This document shows, piece by piece, positions 8,166 through 17,088 of a DNA stretch of 64,000 nucleotides; positions within the stretch are counted from its first letter, which is position 1, and every line of letters starts with the position of its first letter. Location of the stretch: NCBI GenBank assembly GCA_023386555.1, contig JAEWJK010000014.1:124001-188000 (forward strand), written 5' to 3'. This DNA is from Bacteroidota bacterium (GTDB lineage: Bacteria; Bacteroidota; Bacteroidia; Chitinophagales; Chitinophagaceae). The notes under the pieces are model-generated. The model was not told the origin of the DNA, did no database searches, and was given only the letters and a program-made list of their open reading frames with translations. The position numbers and the translations under genes are program-made.

Positions 8166-9485
8166 TTATAAGTTAAACAATCCTTTATTTAAAAGTTGTA
8201 ATGTTTGTTTTTTAGCAATGCCGGGAACCAGTAAAGAAATATTATGCCTGCTTCCACCATAACTCACCATTCTTACAGGTACATTTTTTATTGATTCAAA
8301 TAATGCAGCCAGTATCTCTTTTGTTTCTGCTATTTCATTACCTACTATAGAAACAATTGTTTGGTCGGTATCTACTTCAACGATTCCAAAAGACTCTAAC
8401 TCTTGCAAGATATCTTTTAAATGAGCATCATTATCTATCGTAACAGAAACAGCAACTTCAGATGTTGTGATCATATCGATAGATGTTCTGTACTTCTCAA
8501 AGACTTCAAACACTTTCCTCAAAAAACCATAAGCCAATAACATTCGGCTACTCTTAATGTTGATGGCAATAATACCATCTTTGGCAGCCACGGCTTTCAC
8601 ACCAACACTTCCTGCACTTTCTTCAATCGTTGTTCCTTTATCTTCCGGTTGCATGGTATTCAGTAGCTTCACCGGAACTTTATACATCTGTGCAGGCCAT
8701 ATAGAAGCCGGATGCAAAATTTTTGCTCCGAAATAAGCCAACTCAGCAGCTTCTTCAAAGCTTAATCGTTCAATAGCTTTTGTTTTATCAACTATCCTTG
8801 GGTCATTATTATGCATACCGCTGATGTCTGTCCATATCTCACATACACTGGCATTGATTGCTGCGGCAATTAACGAAGCACTGTAATCACTACCACCTCT
8901 TTTTAAATTATCAACTTCACCTCTTGCATTTCTGCAGATATAACCTTGTGTGATAAATATCGGCACATCTTTATGTTGCTTCAATAACTGAGTTAATTTA
9001 AGACTGATATCTTTTACCTGCGGTTCATCATAAGCATCAATGCTCATAAAATCAAGTGCAGGAACTAAGGCATGCTTTATTCCTTTCTCAGTGAGATATA
9101 CAGAGAAAAGTTTAGTGCTCATCAATTCACCTTGTGCAAGAATATCCTTATTCAATGCTTCGCTGAAAGATATTTTGAGGATGATGTTCAAAAAATCAAA
9201 ATGTTCATCAATAATTTTATATGCTGCAGTTCTCGCATTAGCAGTTTGTACAAGACCAGTAATAAAGTCTCTGTAATGCGCTTCAAGTTTATCGATATTA
9301 TGTTTGGCGGATTGTTTATCAAAAACCGAGAGATTATTACTGATATCAACTAATGCATTAGTGGTTCCGCTTAAAGCAGAAAGCACAACAATTTTTGGCT
9401 CTTCATCTCTTTGAATCAGTTCTGCTACCTGGTGCATACGTTCTGGCTTACCTACACTGGTACCGCCGAACTTCATTATTTTCAT
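8166..9485 (-). CDS. lysC: aspartate kinase
   Basis: Phosphorylates aspartate, the first step towards lysine, threonine, methionine and diaminopimelate for the cell wall. It has 439 residues from the ATG at 9485 (MKIMKFGGTSVG); an upstream in-frame TTG at 9491 is less likely. The kinase domain occupies about 1-290, with KFGGTSVG at the N-terminus, LKRGGSDYSASLIAAAI and WTDISGMHNNDPR. A C-terminal regulatory pair of ACT domains (about 300-439) suggests feedback control by end products. It is monofunctional, with no homoserine dehydrogenase attached. A TAnnTTTG promoter lies 20 bases upstream. The small membrane-protein gene follows after 1 base. Confidence 0.96.
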   Translation of the reverse strand: MKIMKFGGTSVGKPERMHQVAELIQRDEEPKIVVLSALSGTTNALVDISNNLSVFDKQSAKHNIDKLEAHYRDFITGLVQTANARTAAYKIIDEHFDFLNIILKISFSEALNKDILAQGELMSTKLFSVYLTEKGIKHALVPALDFMSIDAYDEPQVKDISLKLTQLLKQHKDVPIFITQGYICRNARGEVDNLKRGGSDYSASLIAAAINASVCEIWTDISGMHNNDPRIVDKTKAIERLSFEEAAELAYFGAKILHPASIWPAQMYKVPVKLLNTMQPEDKGTTIEESAGSVGVKAVAAKDGIIAINIKSSRMLLAYGFLRKVFEVFEKYRTSIDMITTSEVAVSVTIDNDAHLKDILQELESFGIVEVDTDQTIVSIVGNEIAETKEILAALFESIKNVPVRMVSYGGSRHNISLLVPGIAKKQTLQLLNKGLFNL

Positions 9486-9504
9486 GATCAACGAATTTGA
9501 GCTG

Positions 9505-9512
9505 CAAAAGTA
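9505..9512 (-). promoter_or_regulatory. Bacteroidota -7 box for lysC
   Basis: Minus-strand TACTTTTG, a perfect TAnnTTTG match, ends 19 bases before the lysC ATG at 9485. Confidence 0.55.
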
Positions 9513-9860
9513 AGAGAGAGATTGATTTGAGGCAGATAATACTCAATAATATCCGGCTAGGATAAAGCATAAGGGAACTAAATCCCTTACATGAAGTTAT
9601 TTTGCTATGTAAAAACTAAATAAACATTATTGCAATAAAAAGCAATATTGTTACGAGGTAGAACAGAAACTGCTCATTTCGTGATGTAATATTGATTTGC
9701 ATAAGGTTTTTGTTTAAAGTTCAATGATATAAAATCAATCCCTGTACCAGAATAAAAGTAGAAGATCAATTGGGCAACATTGATGATGTGTGTCAAACCT
9801 AATCCTAACTGTAATCAGGTTTAATTCTAATGCCAGTTTAATGTGAGCTGCTCTGTAAAG
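9513..9860. other. intergenic stretch without a recognisable gene
   Basis: No convincing coding frame, tRNA or known RNA is visible. Two small inverted repeats occur: AAGGGA/TCCCTT with a 6-base loop near 9570-9590, and TTGC/GCAA-centred arms near 9632-9661 without a T run. The region may carry the upstream promoter part of lysC only. Confidence 0.5.
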
Positions 9861-9868
9861 AATTGAAC

Positions 9869-9893
9869 GTACAAGTGAGTGACACAACGAAGC
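9869..9893 (+). repeat. interspersed repeat arm, variant A
   Basis: GTACAAGTGAGTGACACAAC followed by GAAGC, preceded by TAAAGAATTGAAC. It lies downstream of ftsZ. About 45 bases further on is a TTGCTTCGTTTTACTCACAA stretch, a common word-like repeat type in this phylum. Confidence 0.9.
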
Positions 9894-9964
9894 CACATAG
9901 TAGTAATTCAGTTGGAAAACTGCTTCCTGCCTTAAGTAGCTTGCTTCGTTTTACTCACAATGAC

Positions 9965-9994
9965 GAAAAAACTCCCCCGAAAAAATCGAGGGAG
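9965..9994 (-). terminator. terminator after ftsZ, end of the dcw cluster
   Basis: On the minus strand a stem CTCCC..CG / CG..GGGAG (one mismatch/bulge) with an AT-rich loop is followed by a run of six to seven T (plus-strand A run 9965-9971). It lies 40 bases beyond the ftsZ stop. Confidence 0.75.
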
Positions 9995-10034
9995 CTACAA
10001 CTAAAAAACACCGTGGTTTTTCTATAAACAGCGA

Positions 10035-11972
10035 TTAATCTGGTTTCTTACCATCTAAAAATGTATTGATAGAAGAGATATTTCCCTGTTGGGTATTCTC
10101 ATCTTTATTTACCGTGTACTTACTGTAAAAATTTTCTACTGAAGTAAGTGTGTTGCCGAAAAGTTCCATGTTACGGCGGACATAGGCTGGTACCGAATCA
10201 AACTCATTGTTTGGATCTGCAGAATTCATGTTGAAGGACAAATTCCTAAGCTTCTGAATTCTTTCTGCAGCCCTGCGTTTTTGATCTTCTGCATCGTCCA
10301 GCGGAGCCGGATCCTCTGCAGGAATTGAGGGCTGTTGTTCCATCCTGGTTTGTAACCGAGCTTTGTCCGCCGTTTGTGGATCTTCCTCCTTTTCTACCAG
10401 CTTCATCTCGAATTCCGGTTCTTCTTCGATGTGCTTTGCAGCAGGAGTTACCTCAAGAGGCTTTTGTTCTACCGGTTTTGGTTGTTCATAGTTTGTTGCA
10501 GCAGGCTTCTGATCAGGAATCTGTGCATAAATATTGGATGGCTTAGCTAAGAAAGTATTAGAGTTTTGAGTTTCTAGTTTTGAGTTTGGTTGTTCACTGA
10601 GTTTAAAGTTTAACTCTTCAGGAACTTCGTTGATCTTCGGTTGTTCTATTGGTTGAACTGGACCTGTGATCTCAGGCGTTAATTCAAAATGAATAACTGG
10701 CTCTTCCGAAGATTGATGTCTAATATCTCCTGATTGATTTGTTTCAGGAATATGAAGTTCCATCAACTCCAATGACTCCCTGTTATCAATCCATGAAGGC
10801 TGCAATGCATCTTCACTGTTTACTGAAAGTTGTAAACTATCAGTAAGTGTTGGTGCAAAAGGATCCTTATCCTGTAAAGGCAAAGATTGCTGCTGGTACA
10901 TTTTCTTTTCTTCACCTTCCAAACCTAAAGTCATAACAATCTTCTCTGGCTTAGGTTCCGGCTTCACATTTACAGCGGGAATATTAAACTTATCAGCAAA
11001 AGGATCTTTGTGTTCAAAACCTGTTGCGATTAAAGTAATACTGATGTTATTACCGATAGTGTTATCATAACCCATCCCCATGATAACATCAGTAGATTCT
11101 CCGGCTTGCATTCTTAAATATGTGTTGATGACTTCTACTTCATCCATTGTACACTCATGTTCACCTTCAGGTGAATTGATGTTCAGCAATAACCATTTTG
11201 CTCCTCTGATATCGCTGTCATTCAACAGTGGACTGTTCAGAGCTTCTTCAATTGCTTTTTGTGCACGGTCTTCTCCTTCTGCTGCTGCACTACCAAGTAT
11301 TGCCACACCACCATTTTTCATTACTGTGCATACATCAGCAAAGTCAACAATGATATGACCTTTACTATTGATGATATCTGTGATACATTTTGCAGCAGTT
11401 GCAAGCACATCATCAGCTTTATTGAAAGCTTCTTTCATTTTAAGATTGCCATACTGCATTCTTAACTTATCGTTACTGATAACAAGTAATGTATCAACAT
11501 AAGGTTTTAGTTCTTTAATACCCTCTTCGGCTTGTTTCATTCTTCTTGGTCCTTCAAAACCAAAAGGTGTAGTAACAATTCCAACGGTAAGTATTCCTAA
11601 TTCACGGCAAATTTTTGCAATGATCGGAGCACCTCCTGTTCCTGTTCCACCACCCATACCGGCACAAACAAATGCCATTTTGGTATTGACTTCAAGAATA
11701 CGTTTGATTTCTTCTAATGACTCTTCTGTAGCCATTTTACCAACTTCAGGATTAGCACCTGCTCCTAAACCTTGTGTAAGGTGTGGCCCCAGTTGAATTT
11801 TATTTGGAATTTTACTTTGCTCTAAAGCTTTGGAATCTGTGTTGCAGATAATGAAGTCAACTCCTTCAATGTCGTGAGAATACATGAAGTTAACAGCATT
11901 GCTTCCACCACCACCAACACCAAGAACTTTGATGATGGATGATTTTTGTTTTGGCAGATCAAAGTGTATCAT
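10035..11972 (-). CDS. ftsZ: cell division protein FtsZ
   Basis: Tubulin-like GTPase that forms the division ring. The globular domain is residues 1 to about 330, with the GTP-binding GGGTGTG at 107-113 and an N-terminal VGGGGSNAVNFM. At 645 residues it is much longer than the usual 380-400: the extra length is a variable Glu/Pro/Gln-rich linker (about 335-585) before a conserved C-terminal peptide (DSVPAYVRRNMEL) and a final NTFLDGKKPD tail typical of this lineage. The conserved peptide is the likely FtsA-binding site. Part of the linker (about residues 461-471) is encoded by a short word repeat. It is the last gene of the dcw cluster, 76 bases after ftsA, with a terminator downstream. Confidence 0.98.
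   Translation of the reverse strand: MIHFDLPKQKSSIIKVLGVGGGGSNAVNFMYSHDIEGVDFIICNTDSKALEQSKIPNKIQLGPHLTQGLGAGANPEVGKMATEESLEEIKRILEVNTKMAFVCAGMGGGTGTGGAPIIAKICRELGILTVGIVTTPFGFEGPRRMKQAEEGIKELKPYVDTLLVISNDKLRMQYGNLKMKEAFNKADDVLATAAKCITDIINSKGHIIVDFADVCTVMKNGGVAILGSAAAEGEDRAQKAIEEALNSPLLNDSDIRGAKWLLLNINSPEGEHECTMDEVEVINTYLRMQAGESTDVIMGMGYDNTIGNNISITLIATGFEHKDPFADKFNIPAVNVKPEPKPEKIVMTLGLEGEEKKMYQQQSLPLQDKDPFAPTLTDSLQLSVNSEDALQPSWIDNRESLELMELHIPETNQSGDIRHQSSEEPVIHFELTPEITGPVQPIEQPKINEVPEELNFKLSEQPNSKLETQNSNTFLAKPSNIYAQIPDQKPAATNYEQPKPVEQKPLEVTPAAKHIEEEPEFEMKLVEKEEDPQTADKARLQTRMEQQPSIPAEDPAPLDDAEDQKRRAAERIQKLRNLSFNMNSADPNNEFDSVPAYVRRNMELFGNTLTSVENFYSKYTVNKDENTQQGNISSINTFLDGKKPD
10560..10589 (-). 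repeat. in-frame word repeat in the ftsZ linker
   Basis: On the coding strand ACTCAAAACT occurs twice with TAGAA-type spacing (CCAAACTCAAAACTAGAAAC then TCAAAACTCT), encoding NSKLETQNSN. The same kind of short repeated word is found between genes elsewhere in the window. Confidence 0.8.
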
Positions 11973-12048
11973 AATACGGAATTTAGAATTTGTGGTTAGT
12001 AAGTATTTGGTCCTGATATTTTAGAAGCTTCAAGCTTTTCGCTTACAG

Positions 12049-13455
12049 CTATATTTTCTTATCTTCTTCTTCCTTGAACAATTCAATCAAATTATTCTTG
12101 AACTTATCCCAGAATCCACCGGAGATATTTTTTCTTCCCCTCATGTTCACTTCTTCTTTCGCTAATTCTGTTGGAGGAGGAGCAACAGCACTCGTTTTCA
12201 AACTATCCGGCACTTCTACTTTTCTGAACTTGTTCAAAAACTCTTTACGCTTATGTTCATAATCGTTATAACCTTTCAGAATTAAACCGATACAAGTTGA
12301 ATACATCGGGTTCTTCAGATCTTCGATATGATTGGCTGCAAGATGTTCATTCGGATAACCGATTCTTGCATTCAATCCTGTAACATATTCTGTTAACTGG
12401 ATCAGATGTTTTAATTGTGCTCCACCACCTGTTAATATTACCCCACCATTCAATGCTCTTTGATCTAAACCAACCTGTTTCAGATGATAAGAAACAAAAT
12501 CGAGTATCTCACTCATTCTTGCCTGGATGATATTAGCAAGATTCTTTACACTGATCTCTTTAGCCGGCATTCCTCTTAAACCAGGAATAGTAATAAATGC
12601 GTTTGATTTGGTTTCATCACTCAAAGCAGAACCAAACTGCTTCTTCATTGCTTCGGCTTGTTGTTTCAATACACCCAATCCCATTTTGATGTCGTTAGTG
12701 ATGTTCTCACCGCCAAAAGGAATTACTGCAGTGTGTTTCAAAATTCCTTCATAGAAAACTGCAAGGTCAGAAGTACCACCACCAATATCAAGAATGGCAA
12801 CACCAGCTTCAACATCCATATCACTCATAACAGCAGATGCAGATGCCAGAGGCTGCAACACAAGATCTTTTGTGTTTAATCCGCTTCTTTCAACAGATCG
12901 ATTGATATTTCTGATTGCATTACGATCACCGGTGATGATGTGAAAGTTTGCACCAACCTTTACACCATTGTATCCCACCGGATCTTTGATGTTTTGAAAA
13001 TTATCTACATGAAATTCCTGCGGAATAACATCAATAATTTGGTCACCGGCAGGAATAAATGTTTTACGCTGATTCTCGATCAACTGTTCAACTTCCCATC
13101 TTTGAATTTCTGTATCAGGATCATTGCGAACCATATCACCACGAGTTTGTAAACTCTTGATGTGATGACCAGCGATACCAACATACACTTCAGAAATTTC
13201 GAGATCAGGATTGCTTTGAATGCAATTGTTCATAGCTTCCTGTATGGCTTTGATGGTTTGATCAATATTCAGCACCTGACCATGCTGAACACCGTTTGAG
13301 TTGGCTCTTCCAAATCCGAGGATCTCCAGTTTGCCATACTCATTTTTTCTTCCTGCGATAGCAGCAATCTTGGTTGTTCCAATGTCAAGCCCCACGATAA
13401 TTGGAGCTTCACGCATTGCTACAGCATTTTCATTGTTTGCTGTATTTGTGTTCAT
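12049..13455 (-). CDS. ftsA: cell division protein FtsA
   Basis: Actin-like ATPase that anchors FtsZ to the membrane and recruits late division proteins. It has 468 residues. The N-terminus carries the phosphate-1 motif IVGLDIGTTKIAAIAG and the adenosine/phosphate-2 motifs VAILDIGGGTSDLAVF and GGVILTGGGAQLKHL. The C-terminal helix (FWDKFKNNLIELFKEEEDKKI) fits the amphipathic membrane-targeting sequence. It sits between ftsQ and ftsZ in the conserved order. The 160-base gap to ftsQ holds a repeat arm; the gap to ftsZ (76 bases) carries no obvious promoter. Confidence 0.97.
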   Translation of the reverse strand: MNTNTANNENAVAMREAPIIVGLDIGTTKIAAIAGRKNEYGKLEILGFGRANSNGVQHGQVLNIDQTIKAIQEAMNNCIQSNPDLEISEVYVGIAGHHIKSLQTRGDMVRNDPDTEIQRWEVEQLIENQRKTFIPAGDQIIDVIPQEFHVDNFQNIKDPVGYNGVKVGANFHIITGDRNAIRNINRSVERSGLNTKDLVLQPLASASAVMSDMDVEAGVAILDIGGGTSDLAVFYEGILKHTAVIPFGGENITNDIKMGLGVLKQQAEAMKKQFGSALSDETKSNAFITIPGLRGMPAKEISVKNLANIIQARMSEILDFVSYHLKQVGLDQRALNGGVILTGGGAQLKHLIQLTEYVTGLNARIGYPNEHLAANHIEDLKNPMYSTCIGLILKGYNDYEHKRKEFLNKFRKVEVPDSLKTSAVAPPPTELAKEEVNMRGRKNISGGFWDKFKNNLIELFKEEEDKKI

Positions 13456-13558
13456 AGATATGTGTGTTTTAGTTGTTACGTTTTTAAACCACGGACTATT
13501 GATGATAGGCCATAGTTGTTTTAATTTTATACCAGCTTCATCTCTTTATTCATCTTCC

Positions 13559-13583
13559 GTTGTGTCACTCACTTGTACGTTCA
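13559..13583 (-). repeat. interspersed repeat arm, variant A (ftsQ-ftsA gap)
   Basis: Plus strand GTTGTGTCACTCACTTGTAC followed by GTTCAGATCTTTATG, the reverse complement of the A arm including its ATAAAGA flank. It lies within the dcw cluster. Confidence 0.9.
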
Positions 13584-13615
13584 GATCTTTATGCAACATT
13601 TTGCAGCAGATCGAA

Positions 13616-14542
13616 TTACTTCCCTCTCTTCATTACAGCTTTCGGTTGATTTTGATGACCAGGTTTGATTCCTGAACTTTTTTCTGCTATCGGTTTAACC
13701 TGAACAGTATCTTTCATTGCTGTCTGTGAACTTTCCAATGAGTTCTGCATTTGTTGCATCGCACTAACTGAATCTGTCATCGGAACTGCAGCACCTCTTC
13801 TAGTTGCTACAATTTGTCCATCGTACATTAAGTTGATTATTTCATATTTATCAAATCCTACTCTTGTACTCACATTCTTATAAAACGTGAACAGCTTTTT
13901 AAATTTCTTTTCTATATCACTTACATCGCCGAATTTGATTATGTGATTACCGATAACAGGAACCATTTCAAATTCATTACCTGTAATATCTATCTGTGCT
14001 ATTTGTGCATTCCAGAAACTATCAGCATAGATGTAATTACTTAAGCTGATCACATCTTTCAGTAATGCACTATCAGGCTTCGATAATTTTTTTCCAAAAG
14101 GAAAACCGGTAAAAACAGGAACCCTTGCAGTAAGTTTTTCACTTAGTGGCAAAGTTTTACCCCTACTGTCGAGATAAAATGAATTACCCATTACAGTAAA
14201 AATTCTTGCGATAGGTTCTCTTTCAGTTATTCTAACCTGGAGCACTTGCTTATTATCAAAGAACAATTCAGCATTGTTGATCCATGGATCCTTTTCCAAT
14301 TCCTCTTCAATGTTTCGCAGATCAACTCTGGTCATTGAAACACCAGTGAAGCTTGCTTTCCCTTTCAATATTTCTTTTATGTCTTTTTCATCAACAAAAA
14401 CATGTTCAGTAGCACCGCTGATCTCTATCTGCACATCTTCACACAATTTCTCTGACTTCTTTTGCATAGCAGCAACCAATAACACCAGTGTACCTGTACC
14501 AGCCAGTATCCAAAGTGCTTGTATGATTCGTTGCTTGATCAT
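13616..14542 (-). CDS. ftsQ: cell division protein FtsQ/DivIB-like
   Basis: A 308-residue bitopic membrane protein of the divisome that links with FtsL and FtsB/DivIC-type partners. One N-terminal transmembrane helix (about 7-26) follows a short basic cytoplasmic tail. A POTRA-like region (about 40-115: VFVDEKDIKEILKG, then LRNIEEELEKDPWINNAELFF) and the FtsQ beta domain (RITEREPIARIF, FYLDSRGKTLPL) follow. The C-terminal 60 residues are low-complexity Ser/Gln/Lys. Sequence conservation in this family is low; the position between murC and ftsA supports the call. Confidence 0.9.
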   Translation of the reverse strand: MIKQRIIQALWILAGTGTLVLLVAAMQKKSEKLCEDVQIEISGATEHVFVDEKDIKEILKGKASFTGVSMTRVDLRNIEEELEKDPWINNAELFFDNKQVLQVRITEREPIARIFTVMGNSFYLDSRGKTLPLSEKLTARVPVFTGFPFGKKLSKPDSALLKDVISLSNYIYADSFWNAQIAQIDITGNEFEMVPVIGNHIIKFGDVSDIEKKFKKLFTFYKNVSTRVGFDKYEIINLMYDGQIVATRRGAAVPMTDSVSAMQQMQNSLESSQTAMKDTVQVKPIAEKSSGIKPGHQNQPKAVMKRGK

Positions 14543-14550
14543 TATTCTTT

Positions 14551-14586
14551 ACTTATCAACTTTATTAACCTATCAACTTACTAACA
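14551..14586 (+). repeat. word repeat at the murC-ftsQ junction
   Basis: Imperfect tandem of TATCAACTT (ACTTATCAACTTTATTAACC then TATCAACTTACTAAC). It overlaps the last codons of murC (SKLIG) and its stop. Confidence 0.7.
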
Positions 14587-15917
14587 GGTTCTACTAACAC
14601 ATCAATATCTCCGGCACCTGCCATTACTAATAATTTAGGCTTGTTATCTTTCACCCACTCCTGCATTTCTTCCTTACTCAATACTTTTTTATTCGCCAGT
14701 TTCATTTTTTCTAATATCATTTCACTTTCTACACCTTCCATTGGAAGTTCTCTTGCAGGATAGATCGGCAATAAAATAACTTCATCTGCCAGGTCGAGAC
14801 TTTCTGCAAAGCCATCAGCGAGATCATTTGTTCTGCTATAGAGATGTGGCTGAAATATTATCGTGAGTTTATCACTGTAAATACTTCTAACACCTTTGAT
14901 CAATGCCTCAAGTTCTTTGGGATGATGTGCATAATCATCTATCAAAACATGGTTATCATTCTTAATGATATACTCAAACCTTCTTTTTACGCCTTTAAAA
15001 TCTTCTAAGGCAGCTTTTATCTTTTTATCATCAATCTTCAGATGCTTTGCTACTGTAATGGCAGCAATTGCATTTTCAATATTGTGCAATCCACCCATGT
15101 TTAAAATAACATCTTCGAGTTTCCAACCTTTCCCAATAATGTTGAAATGATATGAAGCTTTGATCACTTTTACATTAGTTGCATGTACATCAGCATTGGT
15201 ATCATCGAAGCTATAAGTGTAATGATGTGTTGCTTTCAGATCTTTCGTTCTTGACAAACCATGTTTTGAAATAATGCACCCACCAGGTTTTACCCTGTTG
15301 GCAAATTGTACAAAAGCATTTTCTACCTCTTCTGCTGTGCCATAGATATCAAGATGATCAGGATCCATTGCAGTGATCACAGCCACATCCGGACTTAATT
15401 TTAAAAAGCTTCTATCATATTCATCTGCTTCAACAACAGAAACATTATTGTCGCTGCTCCAAAAATTGGTGTTGTAATTGGCTGCAATTCCCCCTAGAAA
15501 GGCATTGCATCCGTAACCACTATGACGAAGAATATGTCCGACCATAGTGGTAGTTGTTGTTTTACCATGAGTTCCACCAACACATACATTCATAGAACTT
15601 TCAGTTATCCATTGCAACACATCACTTCTCTTTACTATATTATAACTATTAGCCCTGTAGTATGTGAGTTCTTTATGTCCTAAAGGCACGGCTGGAGTAT
15701 ACACAACCACGTCAGCTTCTTTGGCGATTAAATTCAAATCTTCTTTATAATGAATAGCGATACCTAACAACTCCAACTCAATCGTAAGATCGGTTCTCGT
15801 TCTGTCGTAACCACTCACCATAGCACCTTTCGAATGAAAATACCTGGCAAGAGCACTCATGCCAATACCTCCGATACCGATGAAGTAAATGTTCTTTATT
15901 TTGTTTAGTGTACTCAA
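14565..15917 (-). CDS. murC: UDP-N-acetylmuramate--L-alanine ligase
   Basis: Adds L-alanine to UDP-MurNAc, the first amino acid step of peptidoglycan precursor synthesis in the cytoplasm. It has 450 residues. The Rossmann start NIYFIGIGGIGMSALARYF, the ATP-binding loop GGTHGKTTTTTMVGHI, the VVEADEYDRSFLKL segment and the C-terminal IDDYAHHPKEL ligase motif are all present in order. It overlaps murG by 4 bases, so translation is probably coupled. Its last five codons lie in a short word repeat. Confidence 0.97.
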   Translation of the reverse strand: MSTLNKIKNIYFIGIGGIGMSALARYFHSKGAMVSGYDRTRTDLTIELELLGIAIHYKEDLNLIAKEADVVVYTPAVPLGHKELTYYRANSYNIVKRSDVLQWITESSMNVCVGGTHGKTTTTTMVGHILRHSGYGCNAFLGGIAANYNTNFWSSDNNVSVVEADEYDRSFLKLSPDVAVITAMDPDHLDIYGTAEEVENAFVQFANRVKPGGCIISKHGLSRTKDLKATHHYTYSFDDTNADVHATNVKVIKASYHFNIIGKGWKLEDVILNMGGLHNIENAIAAITVAKHLKIDDKKIKAALEDFKGVKRRFEYIIKNDNHVLIDDYAHHPKELEALIKGVRSIYSDKLTIIFQPHLYSRTNDLADGFAESLDLADEVILLPIYPARELPMEGVESEMILEKMKLANKKVLSKEEMQEWVKDNKPKLLVMAGAGDIDVLVEPVSKLIG

Positions 15918-17005
15918 ACTATTGTTCTTAATATTTCTTTTGCGATGATCTCATCTGCATTTGTTATTGCAAGTGATGAGATGTTTATCCGTAATTCTGT
16001 TTGTAACTGTTCATTAATTGCTAAAGCCATTACAGTTGCGATCAATTTTTCTTTTGCTTCACTATCTTTTACCAGTAATGCAGCTTGTTTACTCACCAGG
16101 TGTTGTGCATTCACAGTCTGATGATCTTCTGTTGCATGCGGAAAAGGAACAAACACAACCGGTTTTTTTGCCACACATAATTCTGCTACAGCCATTGCTC
16201 CTGCTCTACTGATGACTATATCTGCTGCTGCATAAGCCATTTCCATTTCTCTGATAAAATCGTTAACCCAAATATTCTTTCTATCTTTTCCTTTTCCGAT
16301 ATATTCTGCAGCAGTGGTCTTACCTGTCTGCCAGATCAATTGAAGATTATTTCTTTCAAATTCTTCAATATGAGTAGCAATTGCTTCATTGATACTTCTT
16401 GCACCAAGGCTTCCACCGACTGCAAGGATGGTGGTCTTGCTTTCATCCAGTCCGAAAAATTTAACTGCATCACTTTTTAAAATATTCACAGATGCAATTG
16501 ATCTACGAACGGGATTTCCTGTAACCATGATCTTTTCTGCCGGGAAAAATTTTTCCATTCCATCACCTACAACAAAAACCTTTGCAGCTTTTTTTCCAAG
16601 CATCATATTTGCTTTGCCTGCAAATGAGTTGCTTTCATGAATGAATGTTGGAATTGCTTTCGCCTGTGCTACTCTTAATACTGGAAAAGAAGAATATCCA
16701 CCAACACCAATCACAGCATCTGGTTTGAAATTGTTGATGATACCTCTCACCTGGAAAAAACTTTTGATGAGCTTATAAGGCAGACCAATATTTTTTATCA
16801 AAGAACTTCTGTTGAATCCTGCTATATCCAAACCTTTAATCTCATATCCTGCCTGTGGCACTTTTTCCATTTCCATCTTGCCTTTGGCGCCAACAAAAAG
16901 AATATCAGCATCTGGTTGCAATTGTTTTATTGCATTTGCAATTGCAATTGCCGGGAAGATGTGTCCTCCTGTTCCTCCTCCTGCTATGATGATCCTTTTG
17001 TTCAT
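15914..17005 (-). CDS. murG: UDP-GlcNAc transferase MurG (lipid II synthase)
   Basis: Transfers GlcNAc from UDP-GlcNAc to lipid I at the inner face of the membrane, giving lipid II. It has 363 residues in a GT-B fold. The N-terminal glycine loop IIIAGGGTGGHIFPAIAIA, the mid-protein GGYSSFPVL, the C-terminal GGSLGARSINEAI nucleotide loop and the SRAGAMAVAELC donor-binding motif are visible. It is in dcw order between ftsW and murC and overlaps murC by 4 bases. The upstream gap to ftsW holds a repeat arm. Confidence 0.97.
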   Translation of the reverse strand: MNKRIIIAGGGTGGHIFPAIAIANAIKQLQPDADILFVGAKGKMEMEKVPQAGYEIKGLDIAGFNRSSLIKNIGLPYKLIKSFFQVRGIINNFKPDAVIGVGGYSSFPVLRVAQAKAIPTFIHESNSFAGKANMMLGKKAAKVFVVGDGMEKFFPAEKIMVTGNPVRRSIASVNILKSDAVKFFGLDESKTTILAVGGSLGARSINEAIATHIEEFERNNLQLIWQTGKTTAAEYIGKGKDRKNIWVNDFIREMEMAYAAADIVISRAGAMAVAELCVAKKPVVFVPFPHATEDHQTVNAQHLVSKQAALLVKDSEAKEKLIATVMALAINEQLQTELRINISSLAITNADEIIAKEILRTIV

Positions 17006-17050
17006 TTAAATTTCTTGTGTACGGTTTCTTAGCTCAATAAAGAACTAACC

Positions 17051-17075
17051 GTACAAGTGAGTGACACAACGAAGC
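17051..17075 (+). repeat. interspersed repeat arm, variant A (ftsW-murG gap)
   Basis: GTACAAGTGAGTGACACAAC plus GAAGC, preceded by AATAAAGAACTAACC, the fullest example of the 5-prime flank shared by both arm variants. It lies within the dcw cluster. Confidence 0.92.
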
Positions 17076-17088
17076 TTAATAGATGCAA

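Noticed and set aside
9513..10034. tRNA or other known RNA gene in the longest spacer
   Set aside because: No cloverleaf, anticodon arm or TTCGA-type T-loop could be found in the stretch by eye.
13301..13675. 124-codon plus-strand frame across ftsA, its upstream gap and ftsQ
   Set aside because: It is antisense to two conserved genes and crosses a repeat arm; no family resemblance.
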